Assembly (NCBI GenBank): GCA_964412505.1
Contig: CAYPOM010000001.1
Coordinates: forward strand, 62,001 to 126,000
DNA: 64,000 nucleotides
Direction of reading: 5' to 3'
Origin: CAYLKK01 sp964412505
Lineage (GTDB): Bacteria > Pseudomonadota > Alphaproteobacteria > UBA3830 > CAYLKK01
Both the position numbers and the translations under genes were made by a program. Below, one piece after another: positions 25,022 to 34,401 of this stretch. The notes beneath the pieces were generated by a model. The model was not told the origin of the DNA. It saw only the letters and a list, made by a program, of their open reading frames with translations, and searched no databases. Numbering within the stretch: position 1 is the stretch's first letter; each line of letters starts with the position of its first letter.

Positions 25022-26037
25022 ATTCGACTCCATTTTTTAGACTGAAAAAATACGCCAGAAGTAGTGAAGATTTTTGCCTTTTTCGTTCGTAAATCGTATT
25101 CTCCAGAATCACCAGTTATCTCTCCATTTTTTGAAATAACTTGCAATTTATTTCTTATAATAATTTTATCACCTATTAAGACACCATTTGCTCCTTTGAT
25201 AATATTATCTTTTGTACTAAAAACAAATGAATTTTTGCATAATATTTTTGAAATTTTTTTATTTTTATCAAGATTAACTAACATATCAGTCGTATCTAAC
25301 TTGAAATTATCAGTTTTGTATTTCGATTCTACTGTAGTCTTACCTGTCGTATATACTCTATCTTTTAATATAGTCATCTTATCAGTTGCACGAATATTGT
25401 ATCCATGTAGATTTGCGATAATATTCTTTTTTAAAACAGCACTATCTAAATTATATTTTTTTGAAGTGTCTAGAGACAAATGAACTAAAGCATTATCGCA
25501 AATGCAAGTAGAGTCATTAATATGCATTTTTACATTTTTGCAAAAGAAAACATCATTACTACTCCAATCAATCTTACATTTTCCACTTATTATAGAGTAT
25601 TCTTGAGCGTTCAATGTGACAGGAACATCTATATATATTTTTTTTTCGTTTAACACTGCCTTAGCCTTGCTCATAGAAACTGTTGTTTCCTCATCAAAAA
25701 TGACGCGTACATCTCCTGAAAATAAAACTACATCAGCTTCTTTGATTGCAGATTTTGCATTTATTATGAGATTCCCACTTTCTTTCGAAATCTTGAAATG
25801 CATATCTTCTGCCTTTATCATATCAGCGTTCTTTGTAACTTTTATAGCTTCTATAGTAGAAATGTTTTTTTGCTTATCTAAATACTTAATTTCTGCAGAT
25901 GAAATTTCTATTTCTGAACTATCTTCATACGTATCATGTTTTTGATTATTATCATTTTTTGCCATATAAAAAATAAGCAATGCTAAAACAGATATACCAA
26001 AACAAAAAGAGATATTTGCAATAGTTTTAACATTCAT
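25018..26037 (-). CDS. Fused LptC-LptA LPS transport protein
   Basis: The 339-aa product has an N-terminal membrane anchor (IANISFCFGISVLALLIFYM) and a periplasmic beta-jellyroll. Residues about 40-190 fit LptC, whereas the C-terminal half fits LptA/OstA (ATDKMTILKDRVYTTGK; then GANGVLIGDKIIIRNKLQVI and GDSGEYDLRTKKAKI). LptC and LptA are normally separate (about 190 and 170 aa) and sit in this order before lptB. Here one uninterrupted frame covers both, with no internal start needed. The start is taken just after the kdsD stop. Confidence 0.75.
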   Translation of the reverse strand: MNVKTIANISFCFGISVLALLIFYMAKNDNNQKHDTYEDSSEIEISSAEIKYLDKQKNISTIEAIKVTKNADMIKAEDMHFKISKESGNLIINAKSAIKEADVVLFSGDVRVIFDEETTVSMSKAKAVLNEKKIYIDVPVTLNAQEYSIISGKCKIDWSSNDVFFCKNVKMHINDSTCICDNALVHLSLDTSKKYNLDSAVLKKNIIANLHGYNIRATDKMTILKDRVYTTGKTTVESKYKTDNFKLDTTDMLVNLDKNKKISKILCKNSFVFSTKDNIIKGANGVLIGDKIIIRNKLQVISKNGEITGDSGEYDLRTKKAKIFTTSGVFFQSKKWSRI

Positions 26038-26038
26038 C

Positions 26039-27001
26039 TCAGCATAAACCTGCTCGCAAGCAATCATGTATATGTAGTATCCCAACAGGAACTTTGTCGT
26101 CGTTGCTAGTAACTAATAAACTTGTTATTTTATTTTCATTCATAAATTTAGTGGCTTCAACAGCAAAATCACGATGATCTACAATTTTAGGAGAACGGTT
26201 CATCACATCTTTAGCTGTTTTATTTAAGATGTTATCTAGCATATGACGTCTCAAATCTCCATCAGTAATTATTCCAGAGATTTCACCATTTGAATTCAAA
26301 ACACAAGCACAACCTAAAGACATAGCTGTAATTTGAATTATTACATCTTTCATAGATGTATTTTCATATACAGTTGGAATATTTGTACGCATTAAATCAG
26401 AAACTTTCAAAAGCTGCTTACCTAATGCACCACCTGGATGTAACTGTTTAAAATCATCTTTTTGAAAATTTTTAAGTGTTAATAAACAAACAGCAATTGC
26501 ATCACCTATTGCTAACATCGCTGTAGACGAAGTTGTAGGAGCTAGGTTTGACGGTGTAGCCTCATTCAACTTTGGCATTAATATTAATACGTCCGCTGTT
26601 TCCGCTAAAATACTAGTATCTCCAGCTGTGACTCCAACTATCCTAATGCCGAATCTTTTTGCATATTCTAAAAGTGGAATCAGTTCAGACGTATTTCCGG
26701 AAAATGAAAAAACTAGAAGAGTATCTTCTGTAGATAACATACCCAAGTCACCATGACTTGCTTCAGCAGGATGTAAAAAAAATGACTGACTCCCAGTCGA
26801 TGACAATGTAGCTGATATTTTTTGGGCTATGTGTCCTGGTTTCCCCATACCTGTTAGCACTATATGCCCACGAGTATTTTGTAAAATTTCGACAGCTTTA
26901 ACAAATGAATTATTTAATGCTTTTTCTGTTAATTCCAGCCCATCTTTTTCTGCAACAATAACAGACTTTCCTATCTCTAAAATATTGAAACTACTTTGCA
27001 C
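26039..27001 (-). CDS. kdsD: Arabinose-5-phosphate isomerase KdsD (SIS and CBS domains)
   Basis: KdsD converts ribulose-5-phosphate to arabinose-5-phosphate, the first step of Kdo synthesis for LPS. The 320-aa product has an N-terminal SIS domain (GHIVLTGMGKPGHIAQKISA, then SHGDLGM and VFSFSGNTSELIPLL). Two CBS domains follow (from about residue 205, ending VPVGILHIHDCLRAGL). The start codon is GTG at 27001, supported by GGAGAG just upstream. It leads into lptCA and lptB, linking Kdo synthesis to LPS export. Confidence 0.93.
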   Translation of the reverse strand: MQSSFNILEIGKSVIVAEKDGLELTEKALNNSFVKAVEILQNTRGHIVLTGMGKPGHIAQKISATLSSTGSQSFFLHPAEASHGDLGMLSTEDTLLVFSFSGNTSELIPLLEYAKRFGIRIVGVTAGDTSILAETADVLILMPKLNEATPSNLAPTTSSTAMLAIGDAIAVCLLTLKNFQKDDFKQLHPGGALGKQLLKVSDLMRTNIPTVYENTSMKDVIIQITAMSLGCACVLNSNGEISGIITDGDLRRHMLDNILNKTAKDVMNRSPKIVDHRDFAVEATKFMNENKITSLLVTSNDDKVPVGILHIHDCLRAGLC

Positions 27002-27020
27002 TTAAACTCTCCAGACTGGA

Positions 27021-27671
27021 TCAAAAATTACTTCTACAATTATAAACAAACGGGCAAATGTCTTTCAAGATGCAATTCTCGCAATCAGGTTTTATTGCCT
27101 TACATACATATCTTCCATGCAACAAAATTTGATAACCTATGTTAATCTTATATCTATCTGGAATAATATTCATTAAATCTTGCTCGACTTTTTCTGGATT
27201 TTGACCAGAAGACAGGGCTAGACGTCTACTAACTCGAAATACATGAGTATCTACTGCAATTGTCGGTTGATGAAAAATATGATTCAAAACAACATTCGCT
27301 GTTTTCCTCCCAACACCAGGCAATGATAGTAAATCTTCTATATTGTTTGGTACTGTGCCATTAAAATCTGAAATAAGCTTATTGCTAAGTTCTATAATGT
27401 ATTTTGCTTTATTCTTATATAAACCTATAGAGTTTATATATTTACATAATTTCTCATATCCTAGTTTCAACATTTTATCGGGAGTATCAGCTATTTTAAA
27501 TAACTTGGAAGTGACTATATTAACTCTTTTATCTGTAGCCTGAGCAGACAAAACGACAGCAATTAAACATGTATAACTATTGCAAAAATTTAACTCAATT
27601 TTATTGTTAGCAAAATGCTTTGCAAATCTTTCGCAAATTTCAACTACATTCTCATGACTGATACATGACAT
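27021..27671 (-). CDS. nth: Endonuclease III
   Basis: This 216-aa DNA glycosylase/AP lyase removes oxidised pyrimidines. The helix-hairpin-helix LPGVGRKTANVVLN contains the catalytic Lys, and VDTHVFRVSRRLAL the catalytic Asp. The C-terminal Cys pattern (CKAIKPDCENCILKDICPF) is the [4Fe-4S] loop C-x6-C-x2-C-x5-C. GGAGG precedes the ATG. It may head the kdsD-lptCA-lptB-pgsA-folA-nfo-rnhB-mutS run, in which all gaps are short. Confidence 0.95.
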   Translation of the reverse strand: MSCISHENVVEICERFAKHFANNKIELNFCNSYTCLIAVVLSAQATDKRVNIVTSKLFKIADTPDKMLKLGYEKLCKYINSIGLYKNKAKYIIELSNKLISDFNGTVPNNIEDLLSLPGVGRKTANVVLNHIFHQPTIAVDTHVFRVSRRLALSSGQNPEKVEQDLMNIIPDRYKINIGYQILLHGRYVCKAIKPDCENCILKDICPFVYNCRSNF

Positions 27672-27787
27672 AGCACCTCCGTAATGCGGATATTCTTAAT
27701 ATACATCATTAGATCATGGAGCTCAAAGTTAATTTGGAACAAACATATATCAAATTGACAAAACAATTTCCTTAAATCGATGCTGTG

Positions 27788-27816
27788 TTGACAAACTGAT
27801 AAAAATTAACAATAAT
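27788..27816 (+). promoter_or_regulatory. Sigma70-type promoter for the secreted LRR gene
   Basis: A perfect -35 TTGACA (27788-27793), 17-bp spacer and AATAAT -10 (27811-27816) lie 34 bp before the ATG at 27851. A second TTGACA at 27755-27760 has no matching -10. Confidence 0.5.
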
Positions 27817-27850
27817 AGAATTATACGAAACATATTGATATCTAATAAAT

Positions 27851-28984
27851 ATGAGAAAAACTCTTACGATTTTATTCATGTATCTGTTCAGTATCGGGCA
27901 CGCAAGCGTAGAAAACAACGACAATGACAGTTTTACTACTGAAAATGAAATTTTAGAAGATATAGTAGTTCCTTGTGGCGTAAAAAACATAGGTCTAGAT
28001 CTTTTCTCTGGACCGACGAAAATGAAACGTATAGTTATTCCAAATAGCGTATTGAACATAAATTATGGTGGGGTAATGAAAGGCGGTCTGCATATAAATG
28101 CAACAATTTATACTGATAATTTACATATAAAAAGATTGCTCTCTAGAGTTGCGCATGTGAAAAATTTAGATAATGCTCCAGATAATATGTTCCAAAACAA
28201 AAAACATGAATATATATCTACTAACAATAGCATTCCGCATGCTATCTCAGCTGCTTATGTAGATGCTAAATTACAAGGATGTATAGATATTAGCGCCTTT
28301 TCTGGAGAACCTATAGTTGCTAGCTTTGGGTTCTTGGATGAACACGGAATAACCTCTATAATCTTACCTAAGAACACAACGGAAATTTGTGACGGCGCTT
28401 TTATGTATTGTAAGAACCTAGCAAATATCAATATTCCTGGCACAGTGTCAAGAATCGGCAGGTCTGCATTTGCTTGTTGCCGAAACCTGTCAACTATTTC
28501 GATTGAAAATGGAGTTATTAGAATCGATCCATATGCATTTGAAATGTGTAGCAAGTTATACTCGATTCAAATTCCTAGCAGCGTTAAGTATATCGGCAGT
28601 TGTGCTTTTACTCAAAGCGGATTGAAAAGCGTACAAATAGGAAGTGAACTCACATGCATTAAAAGCGGAACGTTCTCGCATTGTTTCAATCTAGAGTCAA
28701 TCGATATCCCTAATAATGTTATGAGCATTGATGGACATGCATTTTATCGTTGTATAAATTTAAAAAATGCAAGATTAGGTAAAGTTAAACTTATAGGAGA
28801 ATGTGCATTTAAAGGATGCAAAGAGTTGAGGCGCGTGTATTTATCTAACAATATTACTTCAATAGGAGCAAAAGCTTTTGCTGGATGCCATAAGTGCATT
28901 TTCTATGTTCATAGTAAGAGAGTTAAGAATATGCTTCTTATGTCTGGTTCTGGTATTAAAACATGCAATATACGATACATTTGA
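27851..28984 (+). CDS. Secreted BspA-type leucine-rich-repeat protein (LRR_5)
   Basis: The 377-aa product has a signal peptide (MRKTLTILFMYLFSIGHASV). An N-terminal region has one LRR-like motif, and from about residue 160 there are seven or more LRR_5/BspA repeats of about 23 aa. The repeat pattern is seen in IPGTVSRIGRSAFACCRNLS, IPSSVKYIGSCAFTQSGLKS and IPNNVMSIDGHAFYRCINLK. BspA-type repeats mediate binding to host or matrix proteins and are common in parasites and host-associated bacteria. It is likely exported, but no anchor is visible. A second LRR_5 protein is at 43556. Confidence 0.85.
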   Translation: MRKTLTILFMYLFSIGHASVENNDNDSFTTENEILEDIVVPCGVKNIGLDLFSGPTKMKRIVIPNSVLNINYGGVMKGGLHINATIYTDNLHIKRLLSRVAHVKNLDNAPDNMFQNKKHEYISTNNSIPHAISAAYVDAKLQGCIDISAFSGEPIVASFGFLDEHGITSIILPKNTTEICDGAFMYCKNLANINIPGTVSRIGRSAFACCRNLSTISIENGVIRIDPYAFEMCSKLYSIQIPSSVKYIGSCAFTQSGLKSVQIGSELTCIKSGTFSHCFNLESIDIPNNVMSIDGHAFYRCINLKNARLGKVKLIGECAFKGCKELRRVYLSNNITSIGAKAFAGCHKCIFYVHSKRVKNMLLMSGSGIKTCNIRYI

Positions 28985-29201
28985 TGTAATATCTTAAAAT
29001 TACAATATCCCTAATAATGTGTATAATAAAATCGTGGATGGACAAAGTTTCATCTACGCGAAAGCTGAGAAAAAACGATCACAAAAATAACACATAAATG
29101 GTCCTACTTCCGGGGCTCAGTATAAAGAACACAGCTTGTAAATTTACAATTTTTTTAAAAATTTATGGTATATTTTACAAATTATTTTATGTGTATGTAA
29201 T
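28985..29201. other. Intergenic region with a 14-bp palindrome
   Basis: I see no gene here. The palindrome TTGTAAATTTACAA (29136-29149) runs into a short T-run and could be a weak terminator or an operator for the next gene. The somewhat richer stretch around 29070-29130 resembles nothing I can name. Confidence 0.35.
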
Positions 29202-30224
29202 ATGTCGAAAATTTTTCCTATACTTTTAATTTGCCTTTTACATTTTCCTTGCTTCTCTATGAATTATGACAAGTCGCCATTAGATCAACATAAAATGACG
29301 ACATGCCGTGATTCAAATTGGGTGATTTTCTCAGTTAAAGTCAAAGAAATTGGACATTCCAGTATCCATGCAGATCTTTGTCAGGGACCAGTAGTCAAAA
29401 TGTTAAATATAGAAGGTCACATAGAGCCATTTTGTTTACTTCTTGCTAATAAAAAAGATAATATACCATGTTGCAAGGAATTGCTTTTATCTTTAAAAGA
29501 AAGGCAAGGTGGTTTTATAAAAGATAATGTAGAAAAAGGCGTTAAAGTGGAAAAGCTTGGTGTTTCTATTGTTTCTAGCGAAAGTGGTATGGCAATAGAT
29601 GATTTATCCAAAATGTCAACAAATGCTAAAACACCAGAAAAAAAAGAAAATATCACAGATTCAGATCAAAGCGCCTGTCTCTTTGTAAGTGATGTATATG
29701 CATCTGGAAAAAGCTTTGGTGTATTCTATGTGAATTCAGAGAAAAACAGTTATACTTTAGTGAGCGGAGCTCTATCAAGTGTATCTAACTATGTTAATGT
29801 ACTTGCTGATAGAGCTAAACTTGCTGCTACTGAAAAATGTATTGATAATCCTTTCGCAAAATACACTTATTATGGTGTGAGTTTTTCAAATACTGGCTAT
29901 GATGCAAAAGATGTATCTCAAAGTATTAACACTATAGAGAATAGTATAACTGATAATTTTTATCGTAATGATATAATCACATTTTTTCCTTTTGTGAAAA
30001 ATCAAACTAGTTTGTTTATAGATACGGCGAGAGGGGCGACTAGTGGCACTTTTTCAATTGACAGTAATCCAAGCTGTTGCGGCGCTGCTAAAGTTAATAA
30101 AGACGCAATATATATGCATTTATATGAATACAAGGGCAGTGATTTTTCTAACAGTGTAATATACATGCCAGCCGGTCACAATGCGCAAGAAGGCCGGATA
30201 TGCATGCATAGACTAACCCACTAG
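29202..30224 (+). CDS. Secreted protein of unknown function, 340 aa
   Basis: A signal peptide is clear (MSKIFPILLICLLHFPCFSM). The mature part is Ser/Asn-rich with scattered Cys, including the pairs IPCCKEL and NPSCCGAAK. It has no repeats or membrane segments. I do not recognise a family. It lies between the LRR gene and parA, facing parA, and has its own upstream region. Several exported orphan proteins of this type occur in the window, so a host-interaction role is possible but unproven. Confidence 0.6.
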   Translation: MSKIFPILLICLLHFPCFSMNYDKSPLDQHKMTTCRDSNWVIFSVKVKEIGHSSIHADLCQGPVVKMLNIEGHIEPFCLLLANKKDNIPCCKELLLSLKERQGGFIKDNVEKGVKVEKLGVSIVSSESGMAIDDLSKMSTNAKTPEKKENITDSDQSACLFVSDVYASGKSFGVFYVNSEKNSYTLVSGALSSVSNYVNVLADRAKLAATEKCIDNPFAKYTYYGVSFSNTGYDAKDVSQSINTIENSITDNFYRNDIITFFPFVKNQTSLFIDTARGATSGTFSIDSNPSCCGAAKVNKDAIYMHLYEYKGSDFSNSVIYMPAGHNAQEGRICMHRLTH

Positions 30225-30265
30225 GTAGTAACAATTAGCAAGCCGTACAACACAATTATGCTCAA

Positions 30266-31042
30266 CTACTGAGTTTTTAATGTACAGTTTTCTCTCTTAA
30301 TAAATTCTTTTGCTAATTCTACATATGCAACTGTTCCTGTGCATCTGAAATCATACGTCAAAACTGGTTTCCCATATGAAGGAGCTTCACTTATTTTAAC
30401 ATTTTTAGGAATTACAGTTTGAAAAACTAAAGGGCCGAAGTGAGACCTTACATCAAATGACACCTTAGAACTTAATTTATTTCTAGCATCAAACATTGTA
30501 AGTACTATGCCAGATATCTTGAGATTTTTATTGATAGAGTTCCTTACACCTTTTATTGTTTGAAATAACTGCGCTAATCCTTCTAATGCGTAAAACTCAC
30601 ATTGGAGTGGAATTATAATTTTATTAGCAGCGTTTAATGCATTTAACGTAATTAGTCCGAATCCAGGTGGACAATCTAAAAAAATATATTCACTATCTGC
30701 ATTTTGCAATGCAAATTTTAGTTTTGATTCACGTCTGTCTTGATGTGCCAATTCTATTTCTGCTGCAGATAAATCGATCGTAGACGGTACAACTTTTAAG
30801 TTTGGAATATTGCTATCGACAGTAGCTTCTTCAAGCTTTTTTGCACCTATTAAAACACCATAACTATTACACACACCTTGCTTTTTTTCGACTCCAAGCC
30901 CAGTTGTTGCGTTACCCTGCGGATCCATATCGATTAATATGACCTTCCGCCCAGATATGGCTAGCGCTGATGCTAAATTCACAGCTGTTGTTGTTTTCCC
31001 CACACCACCTTTTTGATTGATAATAGCAACTACTGTAGCCAT
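30266..31042 (-). CDS. parA: ParA-family chromosome partitioning ATPase
   Basis: A 258-aa Walker-type ATPase that segregates origins together with ParB. The deviant Walker A is INQKGGVGKTTTAVNLA, the switch I region LIDMDPQGNATTGLG, and the Walker B IFLDCPPGFGLITLNAL. FQTVIPKNVKISEAPSYGKP is the usual C-terminal signature of chromosomal ParA. The ATG at 31042 has GGAAA upstream; a TTG four codons earlier is less likely. parB normally follows directly, but here a hypothetical secreted gene faces its end instead. Confidence 0.92.
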   Translation of the reverse strand: MATVVAIINQKGGVGKTTTAVNLASALAISGRKVILIDMDPQGNATTGLGVEKKQGVCNSYGVLIGAKKLEEATVDSNIPNLKVVPSTIDLSAAEIELAHQDRRESKLKFALQNADSEYIFLDCPPGFGLITLNALNAANKIIIPLQCEFYALEGLAQLFQTIKGVRNSINKNLKISGIVLTMFDARNKLSSKVSFDVRSHFGPLVFQTVIPKNVKISEAPSYGKPVLTYDFRCTGTVAYVELAKEFIKRENCTLKTQ

Positions 31043-31203
31043 ATTTGTTTCCAATTAAATATGCTTTATTATACACAAAATCTGTATTAAAGTGCATAAA
31101 AATAAATGACAAAAAGCAAAAATTGCAGATTAAAACAGAAGTTGAACGGAGTGAGAACTTTTTATTGTTTGTTTATAGTATATGTTGGTGATTCACAGAA
31201 TAA

Positions 31204-31232
31204 ATATACCCATACATAAGGTATGGGTATAT
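31204..31232 (-). terminator. Strong hairpin after the frameshifted secreted gene
   Basis: ATATACCCATAC (31204-31215) and GTATGGGTATAT (31221-31232) form a perfect 12-bp stem with a 5-base loop. On the minus strand it lies 19 bp past the stop at 31251 and is followed by an AT-rich stretch with TTTATT, but no long T-run. It probably ends transcription of the gene at 31251-34183. Confidence 0.6.
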
Positions 31233-31250
31233 GACCGAATAAAATGATTA

Positions 31251-31808
31251 TTAATCAGTCCATGCGTCATCTTCGTCGTCATTGTCATCTTCACTATCTA
31301 CGATAGACGCCCGCCTTGTTTTCATAATGCTGCTTATGGCACTAGTTGTATCGTTTGCTACAGAGTTAAATGCTTCTTGCAGGTCTCTATTTTGATCTTT
31401 GAACCGATCTTCTGTTGCGAGTTTACAATAATAAAGAGATTTCTCGTATTTGAAATCGTATGTTAGAGTGCCTTGCTTTCCAAATATCTTGGTTTCTCTG
31501 CCTTTATGAAATTCGACTGTTAAATCAACAGGAGTGCTTTCTCTACCATACGTAACAGCGTTTGCAATTGTTGTTTTCCATACATTTTGTTCATTGTCAA
31601 CTTCACTTTTCTCATACCAAACGCCATTTTGACCTTTCTTTGGAACGACATTGCTGACAGTGGTTTTATTCCCATCAGATGAAATCTTAGCGATTTGTTT
31701 GTTATCATCCAGAAGTTCGTAAGTCTCTATTACTCCATTCTTTGAAAGCGTTAGCTTTTTACCATCTTCTGATATCTTATAAGCAAAATCAGGCCAGAAC
31801 GTTGTCAT
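31251..31808 (-). CDS. C-terminal part of a frame-split secreted protein
   Basis: The frame from the ATG at 31808 encodes 185 aa starting MTTFWPDFAYKISEDGKKLT and ending in an acidic tail (SEDDNDDEDDAWTD). There is no signal peptide or good ribosome binding site at that ATG. The frame is open upstream, giving TAASNEVGKSKVTEQ and more, back to the A10 tract at 31897-31906. It therefore reads as the rest of the protein encoded at 31874-34183, one base out of phase. Its repeat-like style (VWYEKSE, KTTIANAV) resembles the central part of that protein. The family is not recognised. Confidence 0.6.
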   Translation of the reverse strand: MTTFWPDFAYKISEDGKKLTLSKNGVIETYELLDDNKQIAKISSDGNKTTVSNVVPKKGQNGVWYEKSEVDNEQNVWKTTIANAVTYGRESTPVDLTVEFHKGRETKIFGKQGTLTYDFKYEKSLYYCKLATEDRFKDQNRDLQEAFNSVANDTTSAISSIMKTRRASIVDSEDDNDDEDDAWTD

Positions 31809-31873
31809 ACCAGAAACTAATCCTGTATCCTCGCCTTGGCCTGATTTTTTCTGTTCGGTAACTTTAGATTTTC

Positions 31874-34183
31874 CTACCTCGTTACTTGCTGCTGTTTTTT
31901 TTTTAAATCCTTAAGAATTTTGGCTAGTTTGTCTGCACTTTGTCCAGTTAATGTTGTGGCCGTAGATTTGTCAAAACTGTTGGTTGTTTCGTTAAATATT
32001 TCCCTTGTCGCCTCCGGCATGATTCCCTTTATTTTAAAAGTATATCTAACCTTTTTCCCTTCCTCTAAACAAATCAATTGATCGTTATCTATAGAGTTCG
32101 GATTATTAGAAGCTGCAATAACTTGTGGCTGGTCGCTAGTTACTAGATTAATAGCGTCAATCTCTGTTTGTGGTAGAGCTTGTGCTTGTACAGCAGCACT
32201 TTGCATATTTGTGCTGTTTGTACCAGGTTTCTTGGGCTCTGCTTGCGTTTGTTTTTCGAAATGCGCTCTCTTTATATCTGTGCAGTATTCTTTGTTGCCA
32301 GTCTGAGTGTTAATCCTCACTATTGTTTTCTTTCCGCCAACGTTTTCAGTAGAGTACTTCAATAGTCCATGCGTATATTCAGTTATTTCTCCATTGTTAA
32401 GCTTATTAAGTATATCTTTTATATCAAATTGACTTATTGCAGGTACTATTGCAGGTGCTGCAGGTGACATTGCAGGTGCTGCTGGGGCTATTGCAGGTGC
32501 TGCAGGTGCTGCAGGTACAGCAGGTACTATTGCAGGTGCTGCTGGGGCTATTGCAGGTGCTGCAGGTGCTGTCGTAGAATGTGCACTTTCTGAAGAAGAT
32601 GTACTTCCTGATTCTGAGGTTGCAGGTACAGTAGGTGCAGCATGTACAGTAGGTATATTAGGTGCAGTGTCTTCTTCCTTTGATTTTTTAATTAACTCGG
32701 CTAAAGAAGTAGCTGTTCCTGTTGATTCATAATGTCTTTTCCCTTTTGTCCAACGAGTATATGTTGTCTTTCCACCATCACTTTTTATTGTAAAAAATTG
32801 CTGGACACTATCGAGCTTTTTAAGAGGTGTATTTGTGTTTAAGTCAGATAACAAGTAAATCTTAGTTCCTTTTGCTGTATATAGATATACAAAAGTCTGA
32901 CCATCAACATTGGCCTTTTCTGCCCATCCCTTTATCAATTTATCATTGATATATTTCTTATTACCTATATTTAACTCAGCAAGAGACGTTATTGTGTTAC
33001 TTTTTTTATTAAAGAACCCTTCACCAGAGCCGTCAATATTATTCACATACAAACCATCTTTCTGTAACCTATATGCCAAACCATTACTTGCAACCATCTG
33101 CAAATGCTTCTTTTCGCTCAATTTTTCTGATTTAACAGCTTCTGTGGATGGCCTACTTGCTGCGATTATAGATTTCCTCTTTTTTCTGTAATCTTTTTGA
33201 CTTGAAACAAAAGCACTTTCTTCTGCTGTAAGTTTGTTATCTGATTCTCTAGCTTTTTGTTCATTAAATTCTACTGTTTTAATTTTCGTAATACTTTGTT
33301 CTGATTTGATAGCCTTATAATTAACGGTTATATTGTTTTCAAATGGCTTTAGACTATCATATCTAGATATTTGTGCAGCTGCGACTAAATCGTGTATAGC
33401 ACTCTTTGCCGTTTTTATCTTAGTAGACAATTCTTCTTGAAGTTGCTTAAAGCGTACTAAATTGTATGCATTATCTTCAGCAAAGATATTATGCACTATG
33501 TGTCCTTTGTCTTTAAAACCTTTACATATGTTTTCAATTAATTCAAGCATGCCAACTTCAAGTGCGCATTTCAATGCTGTATTATATCTCCCTTCTAGAG
33601 TGTCATCTCTTTCTGCTGTGAGTCCATAAGTTCTGTTCATATAATTGACAACTGATTTTAACAATTGAAGAATATTTTTTTGTATATTCAAGTTATCGTC
33701 ATTTATTGCAATGGAATCAGCAATTTCACTTGCATAGTACTTTTCCATAGTTGCGTAGAATTTTGATGCTGAATCAACATCTTTTATTTTTTTTAATTCT
33801 TTAGTTATTTTCTGTGCATTTTTGTCTATAATGCTACTTAATAAGTGATCTGAAACGTCCTCTTTGTCGTTAGCAATATCAGTAATAGTAGTGATGTATG
33901 TTGCTTTATTGTTATCAAATGTTTCTTTTATAGAATTTTTCTTGCTTTTTTCTTTTATGCTTGATAATACATGACAGTTCAATTTCCCAACTATCGCTGC
34001 AAAGTATTTAATAGCGGTATTATTTATGACAGCGGCTTGAGCATTTTTGCCTGTTAGTTGTGCTGTTTGTGCCTCTTCTATATTTATTGGTTGAGTTTTA
34101 CTATCCATGGCTACAACAAAATTGTTACTGTGCGAGAATAACAATGCAGTTATAGCAATTCCTTTTAATAAGCTAATTTTCAT
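31874..34183 (-). CDS. Large secreted Ala/Pro-rich protein, ends after an A10 tract
   Basis: The 769-aa product has a signal peptide (MKISLLKGIAITALLFSHSN, cleavage near VVAMD), and GGAGA precedes the ATG. Residues 20-300 are helical and Lys/Asn-rich. The middle has beta-rich repeat-like segments (YTRWTKGKRHYESTG, LKYSTENVGGKKTIV). Residues about 520-585 are an Ala-Pro tract with units of APAIAPAAPAI. It ends LKKKQQQVTR shortly after ten consecutive A bases. One extra A, or a -1 ribosomal slip, would join it to the frame at 31251-31808, giving about 977 aa. The family is unknown. Confidence 0.7.
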   Translation of the reverse strand: MKISLLKGIAITALLFSHSNNFVVAMDSKTQPINIEEAQTAQLTGKNAQAAVINNTAIKYFAAIVGKLNCHVLSSIKEKSKKNSIKETFDNNKATYITTITDIANDKEDVSDHLLSSIIDKNAQKITKELKKIKDVDSASKFYATMEKYYASEIADSIAINDDNLNIQKNILQLLKSVVNYMNRTYGLTAERDDTLEGRYNTALKCALEVGMLELIENICKGFKDKGHIVHNIFAEDNAYNLVRFKQLQEELSTKIKTAKSAIHDLVAAAQISRYDSLKPFENNITVNYKAIKSEQSITKIKTVEFNEQKARESDNKLTAEESAFVSSQKDYRKKRKSIIAASRPSTEAVKSEKLSEKKHLQMVASNGLAYRLQKDGLYVNNIDGSGEGFFNKKSNTITSLAELNIGNKKYINDKLIKGWAEKANVDGQTFVYLYTAKGTKIYLLSDLNTNTPLKKLDSVQQFFTIKSDGGKTTYTRWTKGKRHYESTGTATSLAELIKKSKEEDTAPNIPTVHAAPTVPATSESGSTSSSESAHSTTAPAAPAIAPAAPAIVPAVPAAPAAPAIAPAAPAMSPAAPAIVPAISQFDIKDILNKLNNGEITEYTHGLLKYSTENVGGKKTIVRINTQTGNKEYCTDIKRAHFEKQTQAEPKKPGTNSTNMQSAAVQAQALPQTEIDAINLVTSDQPQVIAASNNPNSIDNDQLICLEEGKKVRYTFKIKGIMPEATREIFNETTNSFDKSTATTLTGQSADKLAKILKDLKKKQQQVTR
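31897..31906 (-). repeat. A10 homopolymer tract at the frame switch
   Basis: Ten T on the plus strand (A10 in the coding sense) lie where two long frames meet. With 10 A the protein stops at a TAG (31876-31874); with 11 A the frame runs on to 31251; with 9 A it stops at a TAA within a few codons. The sequence shows the tract. Slippage or phase variation is inferred. Confidence 0.7.
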
Positions 34184-34401
34184 ATAATCTCCGTTTAGGT
34201 TTAATGTACGGCTCAAGTATAACAAAAGCAAATTAACAATTTGCTAATTCTCAGATATTAGGTTTTGTATTCCCTGTTTATAACGCGACATATCTGTTTA
34301 TAGTGATATATAAGATATTATGTATTCAAAAATATTAATGGTTTTTTAATAAGCGCATCCCATACTTAAAATGTATTTTAAAATTTATATTTAGGGGAAT
34401 T

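Noticed and set aside
29040..29135. Possible tmRNA or other structured RNA
   Set aside because: No tRNA-like domain, tag frame or CCA end could be found, and no stable fold was visible by eye.
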